The translations under genes and the position numbers were made by a program. The notes under the pieces are model-generated. The model did not search any database, was not told where the DNA came from, and saw nothing but the letters and a program-made list of their open reading frames with translations. Below are positions 1 through 11,219 of a DNA stretch of 64,000 bases, one piece after another. The stretch is from Nereocystis luetkeana (lineage: Eukaryota > Sar > Phaeophyceae > Laminariales > Laminariaceae). Location: positions 372,001-436,000 of the forward strand of contig JARUPZ010000004.1 of the NCBI GenBank assembly GCA_031213475.1, given 5' to 3'. How positions within the stretch are numbered: position 1 is the first letter of the stretch; every line of letters begins with the position of its first letter.

Positions 1-135
1 GGGGGGGAGAGGGGGAGGGAGGGGGGGGAGGGGGGGGGGGAGAGGGGGAGGGAGGGGGGGAGGGGTGGGGGGGGGGAGAGGGGGAGGGAGGGGGGGAGGG
101 GAGGGGGGGGGGAAGGGGCGGGGGGGGGGAGGGGT
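1..135. repeat. G-rich low-complexity tract
   Basis: Almost pure G with scattered A in GGGGA/GGGAG steps. It runs into the left edge, so its full length is unknown. Long G runs can form G-quadruplexes and are prone to assembly error. The Gly-rich reading frame across it is a by-product of composition. Bases 135-565 hold no recognisable gene. Confidence 0.9.
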
Positions 136-564
136 CCCCCTTTTCCCTGGCCCTTGCGCATCCACGGCGTGTGTACACCTCCCTTGTGTACAGACGCCTC
201 TCGTGAAGCTATCTATCAACAGTGTAGTACAACGTAAACATTTTTGCCAGTATTTTCCTATAGGTAAATACCGAGACATACCGAAATTTCGAGAAGATAC
301 TGAAAAAACAGTCATCGTTAAGATCGACCCTAAGGGAGGGGCGGGTGGCTTCGGTGCCCCCTGTCCCCGCAGACACACACGCCTTTCATAACATGCAATA
401 CCAAGGCACGACCGGCCTTCCTACCGGTCGAGCTACCCGAGCAGCATGACTCCCCTCACGACAGGTCTCAGCATCGCACAATCCAGTCTACCTACCGCGC
501 AGTAATGATCATTTGTCCCGGCTGTCTCTCGTTTCCCCCGGCTCCGTTACATACATACAGTAGA

Positions 565-850
565 ACCCCCGACACCCATACTGGGCCCTTCATGTTTGCA
601 CCCCACCCCCGGTCATACGACTACGGCCATGCACGATATCGAGTGCAACCCCTCTCCCATCCTCGACTACCCGCTCTTTCCCCCTCCCCCCCCCCCTCCT
701 CCCCCCCGGCTCCCCCTCTCCTCGCATGCCCCCCCCATTACCCCCCTCCCCTCCTCCCCATGCTTGCATGCCGCCCCCCCCGCCCCTCCTCCCCGCGCTC
801 CGCGCCCCTCTTCCCCAGCCCACCGCTTAACCCCACCCGGAAGAACGTGA
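565..850 (-). repeat. Dispersed-repeat fragment plus C-rich tract
   Basis: Bases 610-650 are the reverse complement of a segment also seen at about 11224 and 20598 (ending GGCCGTAGTCGTATG), and the same junction recurs near 37955 and 38215. A C/CT-rich tract follows (660-840). Overlapping Pro/Arg-rich frames on both strands reflect composition, not coding. Bases 850-1260 show no further feature apart from a short (TA/GATA) tract at 1167-1200. Confidence 0.6.
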
Positions 851-1266
851 ATCCCACCTCTGTAGACAGAAAGCTCATCACATATACCCCGTTATTCTAC
901 GCGGAAACAACTCTGGCACCTCCGGCAGCAACCTGTTCTCTGGCGTACCGTGTCCCGCATCACCCCCTCTCCCCCCTTGGGTGCCGCCTCCTACATGACC
1001 GTCAGTGGTGCCCTCGTTGAGGAAAAGCCGTTTCAACAGGCTAAGGATGTTGGGGTGGTTGAGGGCGCTGTTGGCATTTATTTGGCTGGCAGCAGTCAAG
1101 GAACTAACTCCCCATAGTGAAGCTAGTATGTTTAGTCGAGTGTGGCGTTGATCGTCAATCGAGATCTAGATATATAGATATAGATATAGATATATATATC
1201 TTTCTCGTGCTTCCAGCTCTCGATCTCCACGGTGGTACGTACGAGCCGTGCGCCCAAGTAAATCAT

Positions 1267-1363
1267 TTAACCCCTTCGGAACCGCAGTCCCGTTTTGGGG
1301 GCAAACCAGTCAAATTTCAAGTAGTTTGTCCCCAAAACGGGACTGCAGTTCTAAAGGGGTTAA
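1267..1363 (+). mobile_element. TTAA-flanked palindromic MITE, copy 1
   Basis: A 97-bp near-perfect palindrome bounded by TTAA on both sides, with ends TTAACCCCTT and AAGGGGTTAA and long arms containing GAACCGCAGTCCCGTTTTGG. TTAA target duplication with CCC-starting termini is the hallmark of piggyBac-type transposons, so a non-autonomous piggyBac-like MITE is the likeliest class. It carries no gene. The central loop defines orientation: this copy reads GTCAAATTTCAAGTAG and is called plus. Confidence 0.85.
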
Positions 1364-1403
1364 TGCCTTGCTTCGTGGTCGTAACCGTCACTGGTGAGCT
1401 GGA

Positions 1404-1500
1404 TTAACCCTTTTAGAACCGCAGTCCCGTTTGGGGACAAAACTACTTGAAATTTGACTGGTTTGTCCCCAGAACGGGACTGCGGTTCTAAAAGGGTTAA
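1404..1500 (-). mobile_element. TTAA-flanked palindromic MITE, copy 2
   Basis: Same 97-bp length and arms as the copy 40 bp upstream, but the loop is inverted (CTACTTGAAATTTGAC). It begins TTAACCCTTTTAG and ends CTAAAAGGGTTAA. Together the two form a head-to-head twin. The other closely spaced pair of the family, at about 7.2-7.4 kb, has the same arrangement. Confidence 0.85.
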
Positions 1501-1551
1501 AAATCCCCACGCAACAAGGGTATATATGAGAGAGTTAATGTGAGAACAGCC

Positions 1552-1683
<132 letters not shown>

Positions 1684-1710
1684 TATATATATATACTATA
1701 GGCTTCTTCA

Positions 1711-1904
1711 GGGTTGGCTACACAATTCGATGCGAGTCGACGAGGGAAGAAAAGGCTGAAATCTTCTCGCGATAAAAATGAAGGCACGTACCGTAGCGGG
1801 AAGGGGGGGGAGAAGAGCCTGCTATGTGACCCCGGATCTGAGTTACGAGTTGGAAGGAGAGAGAAGAAGATGTGCGAAGATAATGATTGGGATGAGAAAA
1901 AAAA
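1711..1904 (+). mobile_element. SINE-A, 5'-truncated copy
   Basis: Matches the body and 3' end of the full-length SINE at 33168-33502, including the GCGAGTCGACGAGGGAAG block, ATCTTCTCGCGATAAAAATG and the GGGATGAGAAAA tail. The tRNA-like head is missing, as expected for 5'-truncated retroposition. The A tail passes into a (TA)n run. Confidence 0.85.
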
Positions 1905-1957
1905 TATATATATATATATATACCTGGTATATATACCAGGTACCTGGTATATAATAC
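1905..1957. repeat. (TA)n plus TACCTGGTA/TACCAGGTA palindrome cluster
   Basis: A TA run followed by three head-to-head copies of the 9-mer TACCTGGTA/TACCAGGTA, able to fold into a hairpin. Further tight clusters lie at 2119-2141 (three in direct array), 2216-2232, 8967-8983, 10098-10112, 21046-21074 (three in direct array), 42942-42957 and 48674-48690. Confidence 0.8.
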
Positions 1958-2310
1958 CCCTCTAATGAACGGGTAATATTACATTGAACTGCCGGCGAGA
2001 GTTGGCTCCAGTTTGAGTGTTGTTCTTCTTCTTACTGCTACTCCTATTATATAGGGATATCATATCATACTTAAGTATCTCCATTATGCTTATGAGAGTG
2101 CTGTATCGTGAAAAGTTACCAGGTACCAGGTACCAGGTATATTACAGCGTATGAGTTCGTCTATACGTCAGCACGAATATGGTATAATTGAGCTGGGTAT
2201 TGTTCGAAACATATTTCCTGGTATACCTGGTATTAAAAATTGAAATGGGTACGTACGTACGTACGCACGTACCTGGTACGTGGTATCCGAGAGAAATCGT
2301 TGAATGTATG

Positions 2311-2690
2311 ACACGCTGGGCGGAAATATAACGGCCGTTGGTGTTTAAGTATGACCACCGTACGGTCCTCAAATTTTCGTCCAGAGTGATGATTACTACT
2401 ATTAATATTAATAATACGTACCAAGTACGAGCGAAGCGAGTCTCTAATTTATGCCACTCCAAGGCAGGACGAAAAAACAGGGACTTTGAAGTGTAAATAT
2501 GAAGACCATGCGGTGGTTATATTTTCGTCAATAGGGGTAAATACGTAATTACGAGCGAAGCAAGTCTCTATTTTATACCAGGTCAGTTATGCCACTTTCG
2601 GCGGAAAGGTAAGGACCGTTGGGGATAAATAACTAAATATGAAGACCATCCGGTCCTCATAAAAAAAAATTGCGTCCTCGATAACTATTA
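2311..2690. mobile_element. Cluster of CACTCTG-type palindromic MITE copies
   Basis: Three degenerate copies in tandem (about 2311-2393, 2450-2540, 2590-2680). Each has one end resembling CACTCTGGGCGGAAATATAAGG, a core with GACCGTTGG, and an inverted end resembling CGGTCCTCATATTTTCG. Two are separated by GAGCGAAGCGAGTCTCT. No coding capacity. Class unknown. Confidence 0.55.
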
Positions 2691-2793
2691 TACGAATATT
2701 TATAAAATCAGAAAGCAATACTACTGCTCTGTACGTAACAGCTGCGAGATCGAGGATTTCGTCGGAACACATATTCGCAAGCTGTGTATGCTC

Positions 2794-2880
2794 TTAACCC
2801 CTTTAGGACCGCAGTCCCGTTTGGGGGACAAAATACTTGAAATTTGACTGGTCTGTCCCCAAAACGGGGCTGCGGTTCTT
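2794..2880 (-). mobile_element. TTAA MITE, right end truncated
   Basis: Begins TTAACCCCTTTAGGACCG and follows the 97-bp family through GGTTCTT, but the last bases and the right TTAA are lost. The loop is in minus orientation. Confidence 0.8.
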
Positions 2881-3208
2881 CGATCGTGCGTGCAATGGGT
2901 TTCGTATGGCCTCATCATGCAGAAAACTCAGCAATCCGTCGAGGAGGAAGACGAAATCTGAAGCTGCAGAGTTGAAGGAGTGAGTGTGTCCAATTTGGGA
3001 AATTATCCACATCTATCTATCTCGGAGGTTGCATGTAGCTTGGCACGAGTGGGATTTTTTTCCGGTGTGTATTTCATACGTACCTGGTACCTGTTGTTAC
3101 GGCTGTTCTATAAATACACGTTTTACTGCCTGTCTGTGTATATATATTATCTGGACTCCAATTACACGAGGGAGGAAGTGATTCTCTCTAATTTGTGCCA
3201 TTCTATCT

Positions 3209-3209
<1 letters not shown>

Positions 3210-3241
<32 letters not shown>

Positions 3242-3567
3242 CCATCCCATTCATTATCTTCGCACATCTTCTTCTCTCTCTCCTTCCAACTTGTAACTCA
3301 GATCCGGGGTCACATAGCAGGCTCTTCTCCCCCCTTCCCGCTACGGTACGTGCCTTCATTTTTTATCGCGAGAAGATTTCAGCCTTTTCTTCCCTCGTCG
3401 ACTCGCATCGAATTGTGCCTACCCACGCTGCAAGGCGCTCTCAACAATTGAATCCCTTTTTTTTATTTTTGCAAATAAAGTCAAAGTCCGACCCTCCTGG
3501 GGCTCGAACCCAGGACTCAAACAAGTAGAATTCGAGGTTAACCACTTGAACCACCGGGGCGACCGGC
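3210..3567 (-). mobile_element. SINE-A, near full length
   Basis: Read on the minus strand it begins with a tRNA-like head (GGTCGCCCCGGTGGTTCAAG, then B-box GGGTTCGAGCCCC), continues with the body shared by all family members and ends in a long A tail (poly-T at 3210-3240). The A- and B-boxes imply RNA polymerase III transcription; mobilisation would need a LINE partner, none of which is visible here. Confidence 0.85.
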
Positions 3568-3838
3568 GTGGACCATTTGGGCGGAACCGTAAGGACCGTT
3601 GGGTGCTGAAGGTGTTACCTGCTGAGCTACAACAACAGCAGTATAGGTATAGAGAGAGGTGAAAGATCGATCACAGGTAATCCTCCTACCACTCTCTCCC
3701 ACCTCTGAACGGCGGGATATTTGGGGTGTTTGGGCACCACGTGTACGGCCGTGCGCCGACCTACTCGCTTCGTTTCAATACCTGCTGTATGTAGTACCTG
3801 AGGGAACCAGGGAGATGATGTATACCATGGTATACCCT

Positions 3839-4055
3839 AAGGGATTCAATTGTTGAGAGCGCCTCGCAGCGTGGGTAGGCACAATTCGATGCGAGTCGAC
3901 GAGGGAAGAAAAGGCTGAAATCTTCTCGCGATGAAAATCAAGGCACGTACCGTAGCGGGAAGGGGGTAGAAGAGCCTGCTATGTGACCCCGGATCTGAGT
4001 TACGAGTTGGAAGGAGAGAGAGGAGAAGATGTGCGAAGATAATGAATGGGATGAG

Positions 4056-4062
<7 letters not shown>
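3839..4062 (+). mobile_element. SINE-A, 5'-truncated copy
   Basis: Starts in the GGATTCAATTGTTGAGAGCG block, lacks the tRNA-like head, and ends in an A tail followed by (TA)n at 4063-4090 and a TACCAGGTA copy. Confidence 0.85.
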
Positions 4063-4086
<24 letters not shown>

Positions 4087-4144
4087 TATACCAGGTATGT
4101 ATGTGTTCAGGGATGTGCACGCGCAAGCGTTCCTACAGAAGTAA

Positions 4145-4232
4145 GTAGCGTTCGAAGTGAGATTCGAACCCGTGTCCTGCCGACGACGCCAAATGTGAAG
4201 TTGTTACCTACTGAGCTGTATCATACCAGGTA
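4145..4232 (-). mobile_element. tRNA-like head of a third SINE type
   Basis: On the minus strand an A-box-like CAGCTCAGTAGGTAAC is followed about 35 bp later by a good B-box, GGGTTCGAATCTC. The arms do not pair as a cloverleaf, so this is a tRNA-derived element rather than a tRNA gene. A degenerate relative lies on the plus strand at about 14415-14505 (shared GGCGTCGTCG and CTCACTTCGAACGCT). Confidence 0.5.
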
Positions 4233-4347
4233 AGGGGTAAATGATCGATCAATTACCCAGCCCAGGGTAGTCCTTGAAACAGTTGGATGTATCGGTCAAG
4301 AATATCACACGGTACTTGAACTTTCGTGTCTAAAAGTCTTTATTTTT

Positions 4348-4575
4348 GTGTCACTCTGCCCGTAAATATAAGGACCATTGGGGTACAAATATCAAATATG
4401 AGCACCATGCTTATACTGAAACTGTACACCTTCGTCCAAAAAAAGGGCAAGTAAGTACGAGGGATGCTATAGGAGCAGTAGTCTTCATTTTATGCCACTC
4501 TGGGCGTAAATGTAACGACCTTTGGGTTACAAAGATCCATATCATACGGTCTTTATATTTTCACTCGGTGTGGTA
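4348..4575. mobile_element. Two CACTCTG-type MITE copies
   Basis: Copies at about 4348-4440 and 4495-4575. The second is clearest: CACTCTGGGCGTAAATGTAACG at one end and the inverse, CGGTCTTTATATTTTCACTC, at the other. A similar palindrome is at 12586-12665. Non-coding. Confidence 0.6.
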
Positions 4576-5108
4576 AATTCTACTTGCCACGGTCGCGTGA
4601 CACATCTCATATGTATAGCTAGCAATAGGGCATATAGGGCATGCATACTTTAGGTACCTGGTACCGGGTACAATACTCACTCGTAGAGGTCTGGGCTGTC
4701 GGGCCGAACATCTCCGAAAAACAATCACCTTGAAGAAGACCGTAGAGTTTGCACAGAGGTGGTATCGTTTTTCCGCGCTCCGTGTTTCCGGCCACGGAAG
4801 GGAGGCCATCAATAATACCGAACTAGGCCATCGATATCGAATAAGGTGGTTTCGGAAGTATCTGGTCCAGAGAGAGAAATCCTTCCGAGCATGTAATGTT
4901 CAAATTTATAGCACACCCTTACGCCAGCGTTGTCGACAAATAGTTATTGAGAGCTGGAAAACGAACGCATCAACCACTCACTGCTGCAGTGCGAAGCCAT
5001 CGCTCTCAACGATACACCAAGTACAATGTACAGAAATAATATGCGTTCCAGCAGCATGGTATTGCGCAGCAAGCATCAGATATATGTTACAATTTGCAGT
5101 GTATGACT

Positions 5109-5216
5109 ATTACGGGGGACCATAGTTAACAGGACCTGTGGTATACATAAAAACCTATCTATTTAACCATTTGTAGTAACAATATTTGGTCCTATTAACA
5201 ATGGCCCCCCCGTAAT
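5109..5216 (-). mobile_element. TATTACGG MITE
   Basis: A 108-bp foldback element with inverted ends (ATTACGGGGGACCATAGTTA and its complement), a variable 45-50-bp loop and no coding capacity. Across copies the outermost shared bases are TA, so a TA duplication (Tc1/mariner-like) is the simplest reading, though TAA is possible. Orientation is set by the loop: copies reading CCAAATATTGTTGGTAAAA are called plus. Confidence 0.8.
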
Positions 5217-5234
5217 ACTAATAGTAACCGTTGT

Positions 5235-5330
5235 TGAGGGCAAACTGCAGTCCCCCGTTTGGAGTACAAAACCGGTCAAATTCCAAGTAGTGTTTCCCCA
5301 AAACGAGAGTTGATGCTGCAGAACTATTAA
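5235..5330 (+). mobile_element. TTAA MITE, degenerate copy
   Basis: Retains the CTGCAGTCCCCCGTTTGG arm, the GGTCAAATTCCAAGTAGT loop and part of the complementary arm, but both ends are mutated. Probably one of the oldest copies in the window. Confidence 0.6.
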
Positions 5331-5405
5331 TTTGAATTAAACAGTATAGCTTCTCGTGCGCAGGTTGACGCATTTAATCTGTTGGGCTACGACGTTTGTT
5401 TGTTT

Positions 5406-5728
5406 TTTCCATCCCACTCGTTCTACGAGTATTCGCCCTTCTGTTCCCTCTGCCCCCTATTATTATTACTAGTATTACGGAGGGTCGCATTAAATAGGAC
5501 CTAATGCACACACAAACACCTATAGATTTACCTATTTTTACCAGCAATATTTGGTCCTACTTACTATGGTCCCCCGTAATATTTATAGTAGTATAGTAGC
5601 GCAGAACCGGAGTCAAATGGTAGGCTCTTGTCTCCCCCCCCCCCAACAACACAACTCACTACGATTCGTGCCTTGCATTTTTATCGCGAGATCGGACTGA
5701 AGCCCTTTCTTCCCTAATCGACCCACGT
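5406..5728 (-). mobile_element. SINE-A relative interrupted by a MITE
   Basis: The flanks 5406-5472 and 5582-5728 match successive parts of the diverged SINE-A copy at 34790-35158 (CGCCCTTCTGTTCCCTCTG, then GGCTCTTGTCTCCCC and ATTTTTATCGCGAGA). The TATTACGG element at 5473-5581 lies between them, a nested insertion showing this MITE family moved after this SINE. Confidence 0.65.
5473..5581 (-). mobile_element. TATTACGG MITE nested in a SINE
   Basis: Right end GGTCCCCCGTAATA is intact; the left end (TATTACGGAGGGTCGC) carries substitutions. It splits the surrounding SINE copy. Confidence 0.75.
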
Positions 5729-6086
5729 CTGTCCATATACCAGGTATACCAGGTAATTACGACACATCGGAAGAAGGATAAACGTTAACCAATCCCTTTT
5801 ATACCCAGAGTGAGCCTTACAACGTGCACTGGTATCACTCTCCCGCCCTGGAACGGTCGGATATGTATACGCACGCGTATAATACCATGATACCATCACA
5901 AAGGCCGTGTCGCCGACACGCGGTTCCAATTTCTGGGGAGGGTACTCCCAGGGAGAGTATGCTTCAGGTTCGACATGGGGGAGATAAACCTTTACTCTTT
6001 AAAAACTGTTTTGCAGCAAGCAGTATTATGGGCAGCGGTGAGAACCAAACTCGCGGCCGAAAACCGTGTCATGCTGACGACGGCAT

Positions 6087-6183
6087 TTGACCCTTTAAGG
6101 GCTGGAGTCCCCATTTTGGGGGCAATTCACTGAAATTTCAAGTAGTTTGTCCACAAAACGGGACTGCGGTTCTAAAAGGGTAA
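6087..6183 (+). mobile_element. TTAA MITE
   Basis: A 97-bp copy with both arms recognisable. The terminal TTAA tetramers have decayed (TTGACCCTTT and AAAAGGGTAAA). Bases 5740-6086 and 6184-7200 otherwise show no gene, only a telomere-like CCCTAACGCTAACCCTAACC at 6263. Confidence 0.8.
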
Positions 6184-7208
6184 AGGTATGTTGGTATTGA
6201 TTGTATTACTCTAGTCTGTTACGAGTAAGCTTGTGGTATTTTAGGTTACCAAATCGCCTACCCTAACGCTAACCCTAACCGTCACAACAGATGACACGAT
6301 AAAGGTCCACCAGCAACGCGCGAGTGAGTCCCTAGCGAGAGGTACACAGCCGTTTACGTATCAGATATTATTGCCCTATGAAAGGGATGCCAACAGGGGC
6401 GCAGGAATGTCGATGCTGAGTGGTTACTTGTCCAGCAACATAATATTGGGAGGCCATGTTACGTTACTAAACTAACGACAGCAACTATTTTATTGCAGAC
6501 CGCTCTGGCCCTTTAAATAAGCAACGTTTGATATCGGTATCATATTCTAAACGGTTACTATATTCCCGATCAGAAATATACGTGGGATGATAGATAGGAG
6601 ACTGGTCAATTCGGGCGCGCCAAGACCTCTCTCGGCATTCGAACATCATTATACTGGTTGTAGTGTTCGGCTGGTCAGTCGAGGAGTGAAACCGGGTGGT
6701 CTCATGGCATATTTTGGCGGGTACCTGGCAATCATTTAAACAAACTACCCACTTTTCGGTGGTGATTCTCCCCTCCTGCTTACCCACTACCCACACGCCC
6801 TTCAACCCGCCCCGCAAGGAACCACTCTGTCTGCAAGAGGGTAAAGTACCGTTGGGTTACACTGCTCTATACTTCACATATATGTATAGACGTGGCCGGG
6901 ACCCCCCTCTTTGCCCAAGGTGTGCGTGAAGAAAGGTCTTGCGGAGACATTGAACTCTGCTGTAGCACACCATCCGGCGGATATACCGAATTGAGAAGTG
7001 GTCGACGCCTTGTTGTGGAGTTTGCTACCAGGTACTGTATATTTCAACAGTAGCACATTGTCCAATGTCTCCTCTCTCTAAGTTTTTTTTTGCGCCCACA
7101 TGGTGCACCGCCTTGTCGTTGTAGAGAACGCGTGCTGCGATGGGGTATTATCGATGTACCGTAGCTCGTTTTCGTCACAATGTCACTGGGACTGATGGGG
7201 CTTGTCCG

Positions 7209-7304
7209 TTAACCCTTGCATGACTGCAGTCCCGTTTTTAGGGGCAATCCTGCTCTAGTCCCAAGTAGTTTGTTTGCCCCCAAAACGGTTTCTGAAAGGG
7301 GTAA
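7209..7304 (+). mobile_element. TTAA MITE, first of a twin
   Basis: Begins TTAACCCTTGCATGACTG and ends AAAGGGGTAAG. More diverged than its partner 32 bp downstream. Confidence 0.75.
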
Positions 7305-7336
7305 GGAACTGCTGCAACCATGTAGCCATGAAGGCG

Positions 7337-7433
7337 TTAACCCTTTTAGAACCGCAGTCCCGTTTTGGGGACAAACTACTTGAAATTTGAGTGGTTTGTC
7401 CCCAAAACGGGACTGCGGTTCTAATGGGGTTAA
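7337..7433 (-). mobile_element. TTAA MITE, second of a twin
   Basis: An almost perfect 97-bp copy with TTAA on both sides, loop in minus orientation. With the plus copy before it, it repeats the head-to-head arrangement seen at 1267-1500. Confidence 0.85.
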
Positions 7434-8034
7434 GGCACGCCTTCGTTCGTTCTCACAAAATGTTTCGACACACAAACACCCTCGTAGGCCACGCACGCCC
7501 AAGGGTTGCTCTTCGGGTTACGCATACACTTTCCTTCAATGTAGCTCATACACTATTTATTGCCGATGATAATACTGCTGCTGTAATTATACGGAGACCC
7601 TCGAGCGAGGCGGCTCACAGAAAACAATAATAGGTGCACCATGCCTCCTCACACGGCATGCATGTATGCTACATGAAACCCAAACGGTCCTCGCTTTTCC
7701 GCCCGAGGTATACAGAGAGATCTGGCAAGCGGTAAATATTTCCTTGTGGCCCCTTCCGTCGTCCTACCGGTATATATAAACCGTGTGATACATGCAGCAC
7801 GCTAGCGATAACACCCCCCCTGTGATGAATTTCGAAACCGATTTCCTCCGAACAAAGGGGGAGCACGCGCTGCCTGCACACATCCTAAATCGTTAGGTTC
7901 CCAGTGCTTCGGAAAAAATCGTCGAGTTTATTTTCCGTACACGGATAAATGCATCGTTCAGCGTTTGTTCGTATCTTTCCTGTTGTGGCGAAAGCCAGCT
8001 TCAAAATTCGCACAAACTTTAAGGGGAAAGGTGC

Positions 8035-8143
8035 TATTACGGGGGACCATGGTATATAGGACCAAATATTGTTGGTAAAAATGGGGACATATATAGTTTT
8101 TTGTGCGTACCGTAGGTCCTATTAACTGTAGTCCCCCGTAATA
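8035..8143 (+). mobile_element. TATTACGG MITE
   Basis: Foldback element of 109 bp, from TATTACGGGGGACC to CCCCCGTAATA, loop in plus orientation. Confidence 0.8.
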
Positions 8144-8145
8144 AT

Positions 8146-8640
8146 TGCTTACCTTGCTGTTGCCATTTGACCATTGTTTTTTACTGACCGCGCACTCCTT
8201 TCGAGACGGAGCACCGTTCATGCTCCTGTTAATAGCAGGGACGCCTCCCAAGTTTTATTTGCGCGCCCATCACTGTTTTTTCCATGTATTTCGCAGAACT
8301 GTTTGCCTAAGAACCTCATCCCCAGCCTGTTTCGCCCTCGGTGACGACCATCTATCTCCTAGAATAGCCATCGTTTCTTCGCTAGTATCTACCGGGAGTG
8401 TACAAAAACGTCACCATTACACACTGGTCTGTTTTCTTCGTGTGCTCCTCCAACTCATACTTTCCTTCGTGTGCATCCGCCCAAGGCAGAGGGGGGGGGG
8501 GGTAGGGCGGGGGGGGCGTACTCGTTTGTTGCTTGCCTTAGCCATTTGACCATTGACCACGCATCCCTTTCGAGGGGGGGGGGGGGGGGGGGCGGGGGGG
8601 GGGGGGGGGGGGGGTAGTATATTGGTTGTTTTTGTAGGGT
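8146..8640 (+). repeat. Dispersed repeat with tandem start and G tracts
   Basis: The segment with CCATTTGACCATTG and CGCRCTCCTTTCGAGACGGAGCACCGTTC appears at 8150-8220, again in part at 8520-8575, at 21600-22110 and at 40275-40345. Poly-G runs at 8492-8518 and 8575-8622 interrupt it. No coding signal beyond composition-driven Gly-rich frames. Family unknown. Confidence 0.6.
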
Positions 8641-10242
8641 GCGGCGCTGTTTTTGTGCTTTCGTTTTCCTGTTACACCTCTCGAAACACCACCACCACCC
8701 CTACACCTCTACAGACACACCAGACACACGAACAGGGTAGGTTACGCTGTCTTCGAGACGCCCCCCCCTTCGCTCACCGTGGTCATTACATTACATTACA
8801 TTACAGACGTTAAACTCAGCACATCACCATTACAGGCAGTTGGATGTCGTATATCGGAAGTTTCGATATATCGAACACATGAAACGTGTTTTACCCTTCA
8901 TCCCCTGGCATCCCCGTGTGTGTCATTTGTAGGATGGCGCTGAACGCAAGCTCCGATCAAATCATGTACCAGGTACCAGGTATCGATTTACGATCGCATC
9001 GATTTTTTTTTTTCGCTCATTGGTATCGTATCGGACTCGATTCCGATCTCGATATCCGATATCCAACACTAAGTGCTAGAGAGCAATAATTACCTTACTG
9101 TATACCAGGTATGGTAAAGAGCGTTCAAATCGCACAGAGGTGGGTGTGATTTTTTTTATTTTTTTTTTTATAAAACGGTAAGAAGGTGAACACCATAATA
9201 TTTTCGGTAGGCTCTCTCTCGACCAGATTTGTTTTCTTCCGAAAACGTTCGGCATTGGCACTAACCTTACAACTTTCCCGTTCTGGAGGAATATAAAATT
9301 CGAGCGCCGAAAAACGATCGCACCGTTGGTGTGTGCCAACTCAACGGTCTTTACGTACGGCAATATGATATGTAAGGTGTGTGTATGCGACCCTTGCTAT
9401 GGTAGACGTTTTACTTGACTGCAGCATATATATCTCAATTTTTTTCTCCGGACGGGGTTCCTCAAACCCTAACCCAACTAAAAACACAGTATTGATAGTC
9501 CAATTGCAAACTATTTGCATCCGATATGTCTTGCACGTTTTATTTTTTTTGTTTTTTTGCAGGCCGCTTTTACGGCGTGCATCGGGCGAGGCTTTTTTCA
9601 GTGTTTCTGAAGGTCGGTTGTTGGCTGTCTTACTATAGAATTATATGATGAATAGTAGATAGCATAGAACCCCTCACGTGAAGAGTCCCAGACCTTAGGG
9701 TTAGGTTTCGTACCCCTAACTCTAACCCAATAACATTTAGCTATGAATAGGCGCTACCCCTCCAAGGCAAATACGTCATGTACCAGTATCATTAATACCA
9801 GGTATTATTTAGCACCAGGTATGTATATGTTTCGTTTACTTGCCATCGTCTGACAATCGATCGATCGACATACAGCGCATGTTTCCTTCCGATATCAGTT
9901 GAATGCTCGTTTCATTTCTACATGTATGTCTGTCTGTCTGTATGGGCTATAATACTACCTGTGACAGACACTTCCTCTCACTCTCGTAACTCATAATGAA
10001 TACTCTTACTTTTTTAGTGTAAAAATAAAATTCTAGGTGTTCCGGTTTCCATATATATGTACTCGTGTCTCTAATCGGAGGTACCATAAAAACTTACCAG
10101 GTACCAGGTATGTATAAATGCATGAATGTATTGTATACCAGGTGTGGTGATTCGTACCAGTACCAGTAGATATTTATAGCTCGAGTAGCCTGTATACATA
10201 AGTAACGCTAAAACAGCAGCCCCAACACTACCACACAAATTA
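8640..10242. other. Non-coding interval
   Basis: No convincing gene. It contains several TACCAGGTA copies (8967, 9103, 9800), a (ATTAC)n run at 8785-8805 and short telomere-like strings (CAAACCCTAACCC at 9465; TTAGGGTTAGG and CCCCTAACTCTAACCC at 9697-9730). Confidence 0.6.
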
Positions 10243-10612
10243 TTTCGCCGTAACCCTATCCCTAACCCCATCGCCAACCCTAACCCTGACACCATCGCTA
10301 GGTTTAACCCCATCCCCATCGCCATCCCTAACCCCATCGCCACCTTAATAACACCATCGCTAGCTTTGAACCCCATCGCCATCCCCATCCCTTAGCCCCA
10401 TCGCCAACCCTAACCCTAACACCATCGCTAGCTTTAACCCCATCGCCATCCCTAGCCCCATCGCCAACCGTAACCCCATCGCCAACCGTAACCCATCGCC
10501 AACCCTAACCCCATCCCTTACCCTAACCCCATCGCCAACCGTAACCCCATCGCCAACCCTCACCCCATCCCAATCCCCAACCCCATCGCCATGCCCAACC
10601 CCTATCCCAACC
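10243..10612. repeat. Interstitial telomere-like minisatellite
   Basis: About 370 bp of degenerate CCCTAA units interleaved with CCCCATCGCCAACC in 12-30-bp higher-order steps. The complementary frame reads as a Met/Gly-rich protein, which is a repeat artefact. Ordinary sequence on both sides shows it is internal, not a chromosome end. Short relatives occur at 6263, 9465, 9697 and 17523-17553. Confidence 0.85.
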
Positions 10613-11219
10613 CAAAATACCGAATGCTTACACACGCCGGACAGATCACGATCTAGATCATACATACCATACAGACCATCTAGATCATCTCTGTAGATCC
10701 TACGAGTAACCTACCGTTATGAGATAGATGCTGTGCTGGGCCAGTCCAGTACAGATCCACCCCAGGAAGCAAGCCCTATAGATCATTTAGATATTACGGC
10801 TCCCATCCCGCAACAGCGGCATAACACTCTAGATAGTACAGATCAGCAATATATTTGCCCTGAAAGGTCTACTGCTATAGGTCACGATGTGGAAATGATA
10901 TATCTGATATATCTGATATATCTGATCTGTCCGGTGTATGGAATACCACCGTATTTGACGTAAGAAACCACCCCGCGGGTGATATTTTTTGCGATTTATT
11001 TCTCTCCATCACCAAGGGGGGTTTCCTGTGGTATATGATACCAGGTATCTCTGTTACACCCCGGTGATAGTGAACATGTCTTAGATCGAGTTTTATTTCA
11101 TCTATCTTAGGGTGGAGATTTTACCCGGGGGTGATATCTGAAGAGGGGGGTGATAGCAGTCCGATAGGTCAAGAGTTAGAACACTTGGCACACTTACCAA
11201 GGCCGGCTGTACTCATTAT

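Noticed and set aside
10243..10612. True chromosome end
   Set aside because: The repeat is degenerate and flanked on both sides by ordinary sequence and dispersed repeats.
10071..10665. Met/Gly-Asp-rich minus-strand frames
   Set aside because: They translate the telomere-like minisatellite; the periodicity comes from the DNA repeat.
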